Positions 24,847 through 38,500 of a stretch of 64,000 nt of DNA are shown here, piece by piece. A program made the position numbers and the translations under genes. The stretch is taken from assembly GCA_021292105.1 (NCBI GenBank), contig CM037870.1, positions 48,290,508 to 48,354,507 of the forward strand, in the 5' to 3' direction. How positions within the stretch are numbered: the first letter of the stretch is position 1; every line of letters starts with the position of its first letter. Origin of the DNA: Anadara kagoshimensis (lineage: Eukaryota; Mollusca; Bivalvia; Arcoida; Arcidae). Below the pieces are notes generated by a model. It was not told the DNA's origin and made no database searches. It saw nothing but the letters and a program-made list of their open reading frames with translations.

Positions 24847-27813
24847 TCACGTGGCACGATGACACACCATTGGTAAATTTTTGTTTTGTATGATATAAAT
24901 TAATTTTAATGTAGTCATAGTGATCTTGTAAATTGGTTGTATAATAAGTATTGAAGATGTGTGTATGAGAGTATGAAGTTTAAATGATAAAAACATCAAT
25001 TAATCAACAAAATCAACGATATTCTTCAACATTAGGGCATTAATGATGATGACGGTTTTATCATTGGTTCTATATGGTTAGAAAACATGTTATATGTTTG
25101 AAAATAGGAACAAATGGTCAATATAGCCTGCTTGTGTGAAGATGAAATAAGTATGCGAGCTTCCAAAAACTGCACGATGTTATTTACGTCATCGTTTCAA
25201 TAATGGTTGACCTAATTGATATTTTACCAAAGCTAAATACATGTAGTACTCTGTAATAAATTATAATACTATACACTGCTATCCATAAATTATTATACAC
25301 GTTTAAAACTAGACTGCAAATCTTCACAAAATCAAATAGTTTAAACAAAATTCTGCTAAAACGGAGTAATTATTAACTTCAATAGTATTTATATCTTGAA
25401 ATTAAAAAAAATATTTTAAATATGAAAAAAATTCCAAGAATTTTTTTTTAAGAATTTTTTTTTTTTGGAGATAAACAACTTTTTGCATACATTTAGATCA
25501 GAAACAATTCAGCAAAAGCATTGATATTTCAAATCTATGAATGATACTTGTCATGATTATTGTAATATAAAGTATGGCAAATAAAAATTTGTATTTATTT
25601 ATGGATGGCAATGTATAATAGAAGTTTTACAAACATTTATTAGATTTTTCCAAAAAACATGAAAGAATTGGGCCTTTTCAGTTCATATTGTTCAAGTTTT
25701 CACAATATGCCACACATTTGCTTTTTATTATTATTATTTCGAAAAACTGCACTTTAAAATGTTTATTATAATCAAAAACAAACTTGCAATTCCATGTTAT
25801 TTACAATTTAAATATAAGCTCAATAAGACGTAATCAAAACTGCTTACACTGAATGCCAAATTAAAAGTTCAACTGAAATTTAGTTTTTACAAAAAAACAT
25901 TGAATAACATATTTGGTTTTTATATAATATTGAAACTTATATTTGGTTTATAAAATATTGAATATTTAATTAAAATTGCTGAATATTGCCCTCAGGAAAG
26001 TTGATAATTTTGTTCTTTTTGCTATGATCATTTATGGTGTTTTGGTTATGTATGGGTATTGATGTAGTAGGTTATGTATGTATGTGTGACTGAATTGCAC
26101 AATTCTTATTCATTTTCCTGTAAAATGTACCACGTGGTTTCTTATATAAAACAGTAGATCGGTGAATGCACATAAGAAATTTTAAAAAGAATTTTAGTAT
26201 TTTGACGCAAACTAATAAATCATCTTTATTTTTTAATCTTTGAAACTGTAGCACCCTTTATCGGAATTAATTACGCTACGAAACCCGTCTTAAAGGGTAA
26301 TTTGTCTTTTTCGATTCTTTTTGTGAAAATTATGTATTGTTCTAAAAATAGCAAAACCAAAGAGACGCAATATATTTTGAGATTTTATTTTACTGATACC
26401 AAAGTAGAATGAATTTAAAAATCCTATTGGCTTTAAACATTAAACAACGGTTTTAAGCATGAATGGCATTTATGTGTGGAAGTTCTGTTTAAATGTGATG
26501 TTTGAGTATTTTGCGTATTTTAAATGTTATTTGTATATTTTCTAAAAGTTTTGTGAGAGAACGATTCTTGACTAAAACTATACAATAAGTTCTACCTCAT
26601 TAACGCATGTTTCATGTAATATATGTAATATTTGTACAAATTTGTTGTTATATATGTGTGTCAACCTTAGCAGATGAATGACACAAAATAATACATTAAA
26701 CTTGTTCTTGGATAAATGTAAAATAAAGCCAAAAGAAAGCAGAAAGCAGCTTCAAACACTAGAAGTATGGGTTGATTAAACTTACGTAAAAAGAAGTTTA
26801 GACATTAATGCAAGATGCATTTTACATTTCTTGCGTCGGTCTGTGTTCGATTGTGAAATATGTAACATTTTCAAATATAATGATTTAATGTAATTTTTGT
26901 ATTTATCGCCAAACATTGTTTCAATTTTAATGTGTAATAGGATACGTAATTATTGTGAAGTTTATTAATTCAAATGATAGTTGTTTGCAGCTGCCGTGAA
27001 TGCTATATACTTGCCTACCCATCGTTTTAGATAAACATATTTCAGTCTAACTTGTTAAAGCTTTCTGTCATAAAAATAGTTCTTTAAAATCTAATATAAA
27101 TACATTTGTCTATCCGTCTAAATGAATTTCGTGTTTAATATTTTTGAATTTGAAAAAGCTATTTACTCAAATGATGTTTGTTTGAAGTACATAATATATA
27201 TTCGCCTACCCATCATCGTTTTAGATAAACATATTTCAGTGTAACTTGTTAAGGCTTTCTGTCATAAAAATTGAATTCTTATTTTAATACATTTTTGAAT
27301 TCGTCTAAAATTTCGGGTTTAATATTTTCAAATTAAATTTTTTTTAGAACAAACCCACAATTATCGATAGGTGTTTTGTCGTTTTGTCTTCCGAATTGGT
27401 TTTTGTTTTAGATTTTCTAATTGTCTTATTCACAAGACGCATTTGTCTATTTTTGTCATATACAATGTATATGCTTGATATTTTTCACTTTCCATATGTT
27501 CTGTCTCCGATTCAACATTTTAAAATTTATGTCTAAGTATTAAGATTGATCACGAAAGCAAATTAAAAAAACTATGAAATAGAAGTAGTAGAAAAACACC
27601 ACCTTGCTGGACACAAATAGGAATGTTTGGAATAGTTATGATTAATGCACATAAGAAGTGCTCTTTTAGTGCTTGATAATACTTGATGTTGAAAAAGTAT
27701 TTTCTATTCCCAGTGTAAGTGTTGAACTAAACTAGTAGCTGATAATGTATAAAACTTCCTTTGCTTTACATTTAAATCATTGCACTAATCAGGTATATTC
27801 AAGGTTTTCAGAC

Positions 27814-27879
<66 letters not shown>
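27814..27879. repeat. (AT)n microsatellite
   Basis: About 65 bases of alternating AT with a phase break near 27847. Confidence 0.9.
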
Positions 27880-27880
<1 letters not shown>

Positions 27881-28243
27881 TAGCATTGTGTTTAATGTAA
27901 ATTTATTTAATCCAAAAATCAAAATGCATTATTGTAGTTGATATTGTCCCAGTGGAATAACACATGAACCGGTGCTCAAGACAGAGGTTTGTTAACTCTG
28001 TTAATAAATGTAATATACGTAATAGTCAAATACATTTGTATGTTAAATTTTGTATTGTGTTGTTTGTTCATTTCAATATTTCTTTCACACACTGGTTGTT
28101 CAGATGGATGTCTTATGTCAAAATAAGCATAAAACTATTCCCCGCCCTTTGGAATAAACAAACGTCAGTCTTCAATTTCAAATACAGTTTGTGATGTCTG
28201 AATACAAAATAAAATAATCTTGACTTGAGACAATCACTCACTG

Positions 28244-28885
28244 CACTAGAAGGGGGTTTTACCGGAATAATTGCGAAATTCCGGAATAGTAAGACACTTT
28301 CCGTAATCTTTGCGAAAATCCAGAATATTTAGATCAATTCCGGAATTTTTAGACCAAATCCGAAATAATCGGACAAAATCCGGAATAATTGGTCAAAATC
28401 TGGAATAATTAGAATATTTTTACGGTAAATTTTACGGATTCTAAAAATTCCGGCAAGTGTCTGATTATTACGGTAACTTGTCTGATTATTCCGGTAAAAG
28501 ACTGATTATTACGGTAAAAATCTAATTATTCCGGCAAATGTCATTATTACGGTAAAAAAATTTTAAAACATTATTTGTTTTTAGAAAATTTCCCGTAATA
28601 ATTGGACATTTGCCGGAATAATTAGACTTTTTCCGTAATAATCAGTCATTTTCCGGAATAATCAGACACTTACCGTAATTTTTAGATTACGGAAAACTTA
28701 CCGTAACAAAATAGTCCAATTATTCCGGATTTTGGCTGATTATTCCGGATTTTGCCTGATTATTCCGGATTTTACCGGTTTATTCCGGACTTTACCTGAT
28801 TATTCCGGATCAATTTGGTTTATTCCGGATTTGGTCTGATTATTCCGGATTTTCGCAATTATTCCGGTAAAACCCCCTTCTAGTG
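28244..28885. mobile_element. 642 bp CACTA-ended foldback built from CCGGAATAAT units
   Basis: The termini are perfect inverted repeats starting CACTAGAAGGGGGTTTTACC and continuing GGAATAATTGCGAAA. Both sides are flanked by CTG (28241-28243, 28886-28888), a possible 3 bp target duplication. The inside consists of short iterated units (CCGGAATAATTGGNCAAAAT-like) in one orientation on the left and the opposite on the right, meeting near 28565. No coding capacity. CACTA termini with 3 bp duplications are a feature of CMC-type transposons. Confidence 0.8.
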
Positions 28886-29195
28886 CTGTTTATTGCCATA
28901 AAGACATCCCATTCTAACTATGATTACAACTTCACTTTGTGATATCTTGATAAACAAGTAAGTGAAATAATTCCAGACACCCTATCATTATTATATTAAG
29001 GTTTAAGAGGAAACGAACAAATAAGTGGTTCCTCATCTTAACAAAAGTCAAAGCAAATCCATTCATATTGAAACATCACCAACAATGAACTGTACAGTGA
29101 AATAAATTGCATGCAATAAAAACTTTAGATATCCGCTTACTTACAATCAGTGATCCTAGAAACTGATCATTTGAACTACCATACACCGAACAGGG

Positions 29196-29435
29196 CCCAG
29201 TTTTTCGAAGCTGGTTTAGTTTAATCAGTATTAAACACAAATTAAAAACAATAATAAAATCAACATAACATCATCGAATTGATATTTTTATAACAATTTG
29301 CTTTAGTTTGGTAAAATTCTATCTATTTTTGAAATTTTCAATTTTATTTTCACAACATAATTGAAATTATGCAAAATTTAAATTTTGATAAACCAGTTGA
29401 TTAAAATAACCAAGCTTCGAACAACTGCTTCCTGG
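29196..29435. mobile_element. Inverted-repeat element with CAGTTNTTCGAAGC ends
   Basis: The left end is CCCAGTTTTTCGAAGCTGGT; the right end, inverted, is CAGTTGTTCGAAGCTTGGTT. The body is AT-rich. A similar end (AAGCTTCGAACAACTGG) recurs near 63927-63943. Confidence 0.65.
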
Positions 29436-30593
29436 TGTGTTTAATTATTATCGGACCATATACGAAACAATTAGACTTTGTTTCATACAAACAAGTTAAA
29501 TACGTTGATCAATATTCAGCACATTACAGTACCCGGGCCCGTATTGTTTCATGTTCTTGGTTGCTTTTGTCAAGTATATTTTTCAGCTATACGTGACTTT
29601 CTGCAGGCACCTTTAATTTCTAGAACTTGCAACTAAATACCATCTACAATTTTATACTAAATGGTTTCTGTGTTGCTAGCAGTTTTTTATACGTGGGTGT
29701 TCAGAAAACGTTCAAGACGTTTACACTTTATTTTATCTTGCCGTTTGTAAAACCCATTTCAACTGCAATTCTGAGGGAGACTATTCACGTGTGATGAAGC
29801 AATTTGTGCCACATCGAACTCTTAAATCAAGACGGAGTAGACGAGCATCTCCAACCAAACCGGGAATGATAAAGTTTTTGATATTTTGTGGAACATTCTG
29901 CTCAGCTATTTTGTCAGTTTGAAGAAGGGAACTAACACTTGGTAACAGCCACGCACCAAAGAACACGCCAAAGTTAATGGAAAAACAGCCAAACAAAACG
30001 ATGAAAAGAAAAAGCAAACGCACATGAGGATAACCGTCTCAACATTGGACGGGCACTGGTGTACATATCCACTTGTGTGGTTATAGTGCTGCTAGAGGGA
30101 CTTCAACCACCGCACTTATTGAAGAACCGATGATCCATAAATACTTACATTTAGAAATTAAAAAACCTCCGTTGATCTTTGGGCCCATCATCTATACCTT
30201 CAACGCTATCAGAGTACAGCCCTTTCCTTCTCTTATATCTGGCATTAGTCAGACCCACCGATATCTCATTAAGAAACAGAAGTCACTTATATGTACTATA
30301 TACAAGTCAGTAATAAAACATTGTACGGATAGATTGTAAATGCCAAAATAATTCAAAATGAAATATTTATTGAAAACTGAATGATGTATCCTAGTAGGTT
30401 TGCAGATAAATTACAGGAATGTTGCTACATGAGAATAATGATCAGAGAGAACGCTCATTAATCTACAACTTATCTGATAAAAGGATTCCATTGCACTACT
30501 CGTCAGTGAACAAGAGGCCAGCGTCGCTTATTTGGCTGTATTCAATTAATAAAATAATCTAGAAAAGACTTTAATGGTTCAGAATCAGAAGTA

Positions 30594-30817
30594 ATCAAAA
30601 ACAAACATACAGTTTATGTTCAAATAACAATCCAAAATAAATCTAAATACTTTGTTTGAAAGCTGGCAAATTAAGCTGAACACGTGAACTTCCTCTAGGG
30701 AAGTGAGGCCGCGTGCCCCGTAAAGGCAAACAACTCCTGTTTAACTAGCTACAAACGCCACAGTTAATTCAAAATACAGAAAAATAATACGGAACTATGG
30801 AGCGTCAAATAAATGTA
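30594..30817 (+). repeat. R1 dispersed repeat copy (one of about eight)
   Basis: The family runs from AATCAAAAACAAACATAC through ACGTGAACTTCC, AAGTGAGGCC and CTCCTGTTTAACTAGCTACA to a GACGTCAAAT-type end, ~220 bases. Clearest copy is 50460-50690; others are near 13155-13320, 37205-37330, 42005-42180, 42413-42560 and 61110-61265. No TIR, tail or coding frame identified; class unknown. Confidence 0.7.
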
Positions 30818-32084
30818 AATCTAGTATAGTTTTAGATACAGAAACATTATAATTTTCAACATTATTGTAATAACGACCCTAAAACTTATAGAGGGTCCTG
30901 GTAAGCATAATGTAGCAATAAATCAAAGAATCAAGCTATATTGGCTATATCTGATTCAGAAAAAAGACTTTCAAAAAATTGGTTCGAGTGATTTTGAATA
31001 AGAATTTCGTACACATGATGGCAATTTTAAAGCCGAATACACGGTACAGCAATGAGAACGAAAGTAACCCCAACATATGCCACTTTAGTTCTCTGATATT
31101 TAGAAAATTGATGACGTCAAAATACTGACAAAAGCAAATTAAGAGTATATGGTGAAATCTGTTAACATATTTAAAGATAAATTTTTTATGCTTGCTAAAG
31201 AGAAAAATATAATTCATTGAATACGGGATTTCAAAGTTTTCCCTTACTTATACTAATTCAACCCAAGACATTCTGAAGCATTTCAAGTAATTTTTATAAC
31301 ATGCTAATGTTAATAATAAATGGTAAAATATGGCAAGTTACAAGTAAAATTAAGATCATGAAAAACAAACGACAACCACCATTGTTAATTAAACATACAA
31401 TAAAGCAATGTTTGAAAACTCTAGAGGGTCTATTCAGTTTGTAGGATAAAGTGGAAGATCGAATTATGAAACATGTATTCATTTATATGAAAGCCCTCGG
31501 TTTTACTCATTTGAGAAAAAAAAAGACACGGACTGTCTCAGTAAGAAAATATTATATGTAATGACTTTTCAACGTTCCGTTGAACATTATAAAATACAAA
31601 TAGGAAATTCACGACAAGCAGCCATGTTTCTTTTTACAAACAACACAAAAATAACCCCAAAAAATGAAAAAAAATACGACCATCACATATAAGAAACTGT
31701 ATCAATAATTTTAAATTTGTCCATTTTATAAAAAAAATCTGACGATACTTCTGATATTAAACGTGTTGCAAAAAGGGTATTTTCAGAACTCTGACAATTC
31801 TAAACACATAAAAAAGACACCATTGTCAAAAATACCAGCAATACAGTTCGTTTCCTTTAGAAGTATGATTCGAACACGTTGGGAATATAGTTTATTAGAA
31901 TTAAATTCACTTTTGGATGAATAGAAAATATTTTTTCCTATTAGGTCAGTAGAATTTGTATCAAGTTTTGACAACTTTTTGTGAGTTTGTCGGAAAATAC
32001 AACTTTATTCTTGCATTTTCCATGTACACTCCATTTGTCGATATAGTAATGCCACCAAACGTGATTTCAGAAATGAAGTAAGGT

Positions 32085-32090
32085 TTTATT
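32085..32090 (-). terminator. Candidate poly(A) signal of SLC6 A
   Basis: AATAAA on the minus strand (TTTATT on the plus) lies 117 bases past the stop codon. It is the nearest canonical hexamer. Cleavage was not mapped. Confidence 0.45.
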
Positions 32091-32206
32091 TTAGTCACCT
32101 CGCACCAGATATTTACTATGGGATTGCGACTGGAAAATGTTTATCGGTTTGGACTCCTTGGTTTTCAGGTAACTATTACATTAAACATGATACCCAACAT
32201 AAATAA

Positions 32207-32443
32207 TTACAGGTGAGTAGAAGCTACAACAGTTGTTCCGTTCTCATATACTGTTGGAGTATAAGCATTATTAATATATCCATTGATGTGCGTGTCAGGA
32301 GTAGCGTGGTTACTGTCCATGTACGGTGTTCCCCAGTTGCCGTGTGTCGACATTCCATACGGTTCAACTCTTATATCCATATCTAGAGGAGTCTCTTTTT
32401 CGTCTTCTGTCTTGTTTGGTCCCCAGTTATCACGTGGAGTACA
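32207..32443 (-). CDS. SLC6 A exon 15 (last): cytoplasmic C-terminal tail, stop
   Basis: The acceptor is CATTTCAAG|TGT. It encodes 78 residues starting [19 protein letters not shown], rich in Thr, Tyr, Asn and Gly and without membrane segments. The WGP motif matches glycine-type SLC6 tails. The last four residues, STHL, fit a class I PDZ ligand (S/T-x-hydrophobic). The stop is at 32207-32209. Confidence 0.92.
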   Translation of the reverse strand, partial: CTPRDNWGPNKTEDEKETPLDMDIRVEPYGMSTHGNWGTPYMDSNHATPDTHINGYINNAYTPTVYENGTTVVASTHL

Positions 32444-34078
32444 CTTGAAATGGAAAAAAAAATTGAGAACATGTTTTGCAGTAGCCATTACAACAAAAAA
32501 GATACAACCAACAAATGGAACAAGAAAACAACAAGATTGCAAATTTCTCCAGATTTTTGGCGGACACTGGATTTTGCGTGCGATAAGAGGGTCATGAGGT
32601 TTAAGTATAATATTTGTTATCGTTATACGCTGGTTTCACTTGAAATAGGGGAGAGCTGGTTTGGCAACGTGTGTGCAATAGACTGTGTACTTGTTTGAAA
32701 AAGTTTGTCACTTTTTATTCCATGAAGGACACTGTTTCAAGCAGACCATCCTTATTAACAAAATAATGAGAGAAATCACGATTTACGAACCCCTATTATT
32801 AATTTTTCAAGTTATTGACTTTTCATAAGGAATATTCATATAGAAGGATTAATCCAAGACATTGGTAGATTTATGATTCCAAAAATAATGCATGATTCTC
32901 CTTATAAAGACAAAATAGACACTTTTGTTCCCTATACGTAAATGTACTGGTCTAAAACAAATATTTAAATTAAAGGTCAAGCGGGCAGGTCAATGTCGTT
33001 TGCCTTTAGTGCAAGTTGATGAAAGTGTGCAATAAAAACTTGTTTAAGCTTTTTCCATAACAAAGGCTATAGTTTAGATACATCCTGTATTCTCGATTTA
33101 TATTTACCTCGACTCCTTTTCTGATGGCGTGGACTACAAACCAAAGTGGAATAAAGATCAGCGGACAGATGACTATCAGCAAACCTATGATCTCTACCCA
33201 TCCAGGTTCTCCTTCTATCGGCTTGTATTGTAGACCTTTAACTATGATTACAGCCTTAGTAACAAAACATAAATACAAACAATCAAAATAATTAATAAAA
33301 ACTTTAAAATAACACAAAGTAAAATTAAATTGATGATGAAAAATTACTTGGCATTGATCAGACTCATCAAGATAAAAACATAGCAAAGCAGAAAGAAAAA
33401 CCACAGACGTTTTAATATATATTAACCACAATTTTACGACCATTTTGCATAGTGATCAGGTTATATCATATTCTCATCCTACTTTTCCAACATTGGGTAT
33501 AGTTTGGTCACTTTGTCAGCGTGGAATATCGATATGGCATTAAAAACTATCGTAGATAAAATGTCATTACTGCATTGTATGGATTTGTCTTTAACACGAG
33601 TTGAAATACTTATATTTTATATATTTAGGCTTACACCAATTACACTGTGATCAGAGGTGCTGTGGTCTATAAGCGTTAGCTTTCAACCGAGGTCTCTAAA
33701 ATGCAATATAACAACAGCAAAAGCAAATAAGAATACGGCACAGCAAATGACAAACGAACTTACTGATTATAAAACTCCAGACTTCAGGCATGAAGCGCCA
33801 GTATTGTAAAGCAGTAGAACACACATAAACGACCAACACGTTACAAGAGAGATAACTCGTACTTACCGTTAGTCCAATTGGTGAAATTACAACCCATGTT
33901 ATTCCAAAATATATAAAACTTGCTCTAACCACTATATGTTTACCCAACATCATTTCTATATCTGATTTAAATCTAAAAAATCCTACATAAAATAAATAAA
34001 TAAATAAATAAATTAATTAATTAATTAATTAATCAACCATTTAATTATTAATCAATTTAATGATTAAATAAATAAAGA

Positions 34079-34109
<31 letters not shown>

Positions 34110-35494
34110 TCATGCAACTAAAATGAATAAATGACGAATTACAACAACAAAATGTGATATCTATCTGCTCAAAGTACAGAGGTCAACAATGGTTACAAGT
34201 TGAAGTTGTGGCCAAATTGTAATGTGCCTTAAACATGTATAAACTTTATACCGCAAATAGTACAGAAACACTTGTTTACGCAAAGTGTGTTTAGCGTCTA
34301 AAAGAAGTATAGCTGGAATGTTCATGATCAAAGACTGAAGATTACCAGAAAAAGGTCAGGGAATGAGGCGCTTTAGATTAGACAATAAAACTCTACTATA
34401 CAACTTTAGCTGGCAACTAGTTTTTGTTCGAGGGGATATTACTTGAGGGTCAGTGATTAGAACCCACCCACCTCCAAAGAGCTTGAGAGAGATAAGTACG
34501 AACTGTTACTGGCAATTTTACGAGCATGATTGCCTTCCGTTAAATTACTTTTGAAGCTTTAAATGTGCCATTCAATTATAAAAACAAAAGTTATCTCGCT
34601 TACATCGTAATGCAAGACATAACTAGACAACCACCCCTTAACCGGTTCCTAAAAATACTGTGTTGGACCGGCATATTATTAAAGAATCGGCTCTAAAATC
34701 TGAAAAATCACATATTTTTTTATGAATTATTTATATTATTTTCATTATATACCGAACAAATGATCCGGCGTTTCTAGGGACCGGTTTTCAGAGTAGTGAA
34801 GAGCGAACACTTTCTTGCACACGCCTCAGATGTCAGATCTGCCATGTAGTTTTTAATGCACCATTTCATAAAAATAACATTTTTTTAAAACAAATTGGAA
34901 ACTACTTACCATAGAGATATATAACAGCAATAACCTCGAACAGACCGACAAATAGTAACGGGAATCCACCAACGTATGTATCCACGACATTAAACAGGTA
35001 ATATCCTCCCTAAAATGTAAAATACAATTAACAGGTAATAACCTCCCTGAAATGTTTAATTTATTTAACAGGTATTTTGCGAATTAGTCAATTTAACATC
35101 ACTAATGGAGTGTATACATCAACACCGCTATGTAGCGTTATACTGCGTAATCAACTCCTTTGCTTGTGACGTTTTGACGTCGCGAGTTCCCCAAATAATG
35201 TCGAAGAACAGAAACATGAAGTAATGGAATCCAATGGAAATTATTTTTCTGCACAAATGTTAGGGGATGTCCTGTGATGGACCCCATTGTTCACCTATAT
35301 GTGACAAGAAAAAAGATGAAAATATGCAAAAGCTGTGATATTTAAAGGGTTTTGTACATGTACAAAGATTGTTATCAAAAGCATAACTTATGCCCTCCAT
35401 TGACATGCATACTTAACCTAATTATGTTCAGTCGATTATTTAGGTGTTTAAGGTCCGAAAAATAGCTGCTGAACGTAAGTCATAATAAAACGTA

Positions 35495-35553
<59 letters not shown>

Positions 35554-38500
35554 ATTAGAAACACAGACAAAACGAAAACCACAAATTATTTCGATTCAAA
35601 ATCGATGACAAAATAATAATAATAATAATAATATAAAAACATAGCACTGTCGTGCTGTTGTACAGCGTACAGTAGTTGGGAAAATTGTGTTGTGGCAAGA
35701 CAGAATATAACCGAAAATTCGGGGGGGGGGGGGGTCGATCAATGCATAGTCCGACGAATTTTTTTTTGTTTTGTTTTTTTTTTTTTTTGAAAAAGAAACA
35801 ATGTACCAAACCATGTATTGCTGAATTAAATGGTAGAAAATAATAATTTCATAAATATATGAAAAAGACAATCGGTAATTAAAATTTAAAAAAGTTGTAC
35901 CCGATCGTTTTGTCATTTCGGATAAAGAGAAAGAGTTTTGCAGATCCTACCGTCGCTATGAAGGGGTACATTCTATCGGTTGTATGTAACTGGATCATTT
36001 GCTGTTAATCTGGGTTTTAATTAACTGCTGATTATCACTCACAATATTCCCGTTTCATGTTAATGGTGAAGTACAGTTGTTTTACCAGTTCCGAATTTTT
36101 ACTACCGAATAATCTAAAATTTCAATCCCGTTCAATTAAAGGAATCGCAAAATAACTTTCTAAATTTGCTTCTACTTGAATGTATGGGCATTAATTGTTT
36201 AAATAATATTAAACTTCAACCGCTTCCTAAATGTATGTGCAGGACAGGTCGACAGATTGTTGGTGACCTAGTTTAACGATGTAAACAAATCGTGATCACG
36301 GAAATGCTTTTTTTCAAGAAAACATACTATCACGTGTTTTTGAGGACAGGTGTCGATATTTTGGAATCAGTTAACATTTGTATTATTACACAACATAAAT
36401 TTTATTTCCTCTGCTTGTGGACGACGTCTGCAGCAGCGCTTATATGAAACCCTGTTCGGAACTGGTAAAACCACTGTACACAACACTGTACGAATTATCT
36501 CCCTTTCACGAAAGTAAAATCTAATCGATAAACATTTTAAAATATGACACAATTGCCTCAACATCAAAATACGTTATCATAACGTTTAAAATAAATTTAA
36601 ATTTCCGTAGATTTCGCGAAGAATTAATTAAACAACCTGCCGTTGCTGTTCATTTCATAAAAAGTTATGATTTTACATCGTAGGACGCAAACTTCTCGAA
36701 CTACTTTTATTGTAAACACGAGATCAGTTCGCCAAATTGCAGAAATTATTAGGTGCATCCCGTCGCAATATTTTACTAGATTCCGAAATGTATTCCGAAA
36801 ATTTATTCCAAATGTGCATATGTAACCAAATGCATTACCCGTCTCAGAATACATATCTCACGATAAAACAGATATACTTCTTTCACGCTCATTTACTAGG
36901 CGCACTATTTCCAGGTGTAGTCATATCTTATAATTTCATAGCAAAGAAGCTCGATATCTTGGAAGAAAGTGGCAACAATGTACGCGTTTTCACGCTGTAC
37001 AAAAATTCAAAAGAAAAACTTACTCGAGTTGTCATGGGTAGACCAAGTAAAAATCCAGTGGCACAAATTGCAAACCGGAAACCAAATACTCGCCATTTTG
37101 TTGTTAGCCATTGTCGTAATTCATCAACAAAACCAGTGATTACAGTTTCGACAATAGAGAACTACAAATAAATCATAGCATCTTTATATCACATACTTGT
37201 ATTTCAAAACAAACATACCTATCCATGACCGAATCACAAGCACGTAAACTTCCAGAAGGGAAGAACGACCGGGTGCTCCGGAGGAGTAAGCACCCTCCGT
37301 ACAGCTACCTTTGTATAGCTATCCTATCGCAAAACTAACGATTAATTTCCAATTTCTCCATCCACATTTTTTCCATCCCATTGAAAAAAGTTGATATTTG
37401 AGTCTCTGATTTGTCTTTACCTTTCACGCCAGTTTGTCGTTTTGTATTGATTTATACAATCATTGTTAATTAATGCTCTTTTAAAGCAGGTCTGTTACTA
37501 GACCAAAAAGAGGAAAGACATATTAACTTATTTATTTGCTCGCTGTCTACTACTTAATTTGTAAGACTGTGGGAGTATAGGTAATTGAATGGAAAGGTGA
37601 TCATGAGTAATGAAAAGTTCATAATGACCGAATAGATGAACATATCCAATGAAACCGAAATAGGGTTCCACTATTGGCTGTGTTTCAGGTCCATCAAACA
37701 GAACCACGTTACTTACATATTCAAATTACTACACGAACAGCATGCTCAAATGAATGATTTTTCTACTTGGTCCGACATAGCTGTTGTGATCTATTGTACA
37801 TGTGTTGTTGTTATCCTGAAATTGCTTTATTAAAAAATCTTACCAAAGAACTGAATCCAAGGATTGCCATCATGAAAAAGAACAGAACTGACCATAGTGG
37901 AGAGACGGGCATTTGTGCCAAACCTTCTGGATAAACAATAAAGGCTAAACCAGGACCTGGAAAAAAATAAGAGCAATGTGAAGAAGTAGCTCAAAACAAA
38001 TATATTTTAAAAAAGCAAGAGATCATGATTCCATGAGGTCTGGGTCATCACAGGAGGAGTGATGTTGTATTATTATTATTATTATTATTATTTTCTTTTT
38101 TTTTTTTTGACGAGAAGAAGTTCATTTATCTCCAATGATTATTCAAAGAACAAGGTCGTGTACAAACATGAGTTGTGCGAGTGTGTTTCATGGTCTGTCA
38201 TGAACTAGCACAAATATAACGTGCTTGCTCACAGAGTCAGTATGTCAAAGACCATCGTACCATTCCCCGATTAACATTATCCTGGCACCGAATCAACCAG
38301 GTGATGCCCTGTCCTTTAATATCGAACACCAAGCGAGAAAACCGTGTCTCCAATTTTAAAGTCTTATCTAGACATAATCGGAGTTCGAACTCATGACCTC
38401 AGCTCTTGAGAGCTTTGAGGCGGGCGCTCTACAACGGAGCCACTGATGCAGTTCGTCACAGGACGAAGTCAATGGATAGGGGACGTAGTTTTAGGGTTTG

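Larger units (their letters stand above)
24568..32206. other. Intergenic region between THR and SLC6 gene A
   Basis: No recognised gene. It holds an orphan 61-codon reading frame on the minus strand (24661-24846), an (AT)n run (27814-27879), the CACTA-ended foldback (28244-28885), an inverted-repeat element (about 29196-29435), an R1 repeat (30594-30817) and the probable 3' UTR of the SLC6 gene at its right edge. Confidence 0.6.

Noticed and set aside
29781..30023. 80-codon minus-strand ORF with a hydrophobic start resembling a secreted peptide
   Set aside because: The frame opens with GTG, not ATG; the only nearby ATG is in another frame. No recognised family.
35940..35990. Possible missing SLC6 exon ending PFIAT|GTAGGA
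   Set aside because: An upstream in-frame stop and no FSIVET-type sequence; the real exon was found at 37024-37161.
36737..37171. 144-codon plus-strand ORF that at first looked like a GPCR TM5-TM6 segment ([24 protein letters not shown])
   Set aside because: Its distal part is the antisense of SLC6 A exon 11 (37024-37161), which has correct splice sites, phase and a clear family match. No receptor motif survives beyond chance.
38380..38450. Possible functional tRNA gene (also 45040-45105 and 58282-58345)
   Set aside because: Only pol III box-like words are present; acceptor stems and anticodon arms do not form, so they are listed as SINE heads.
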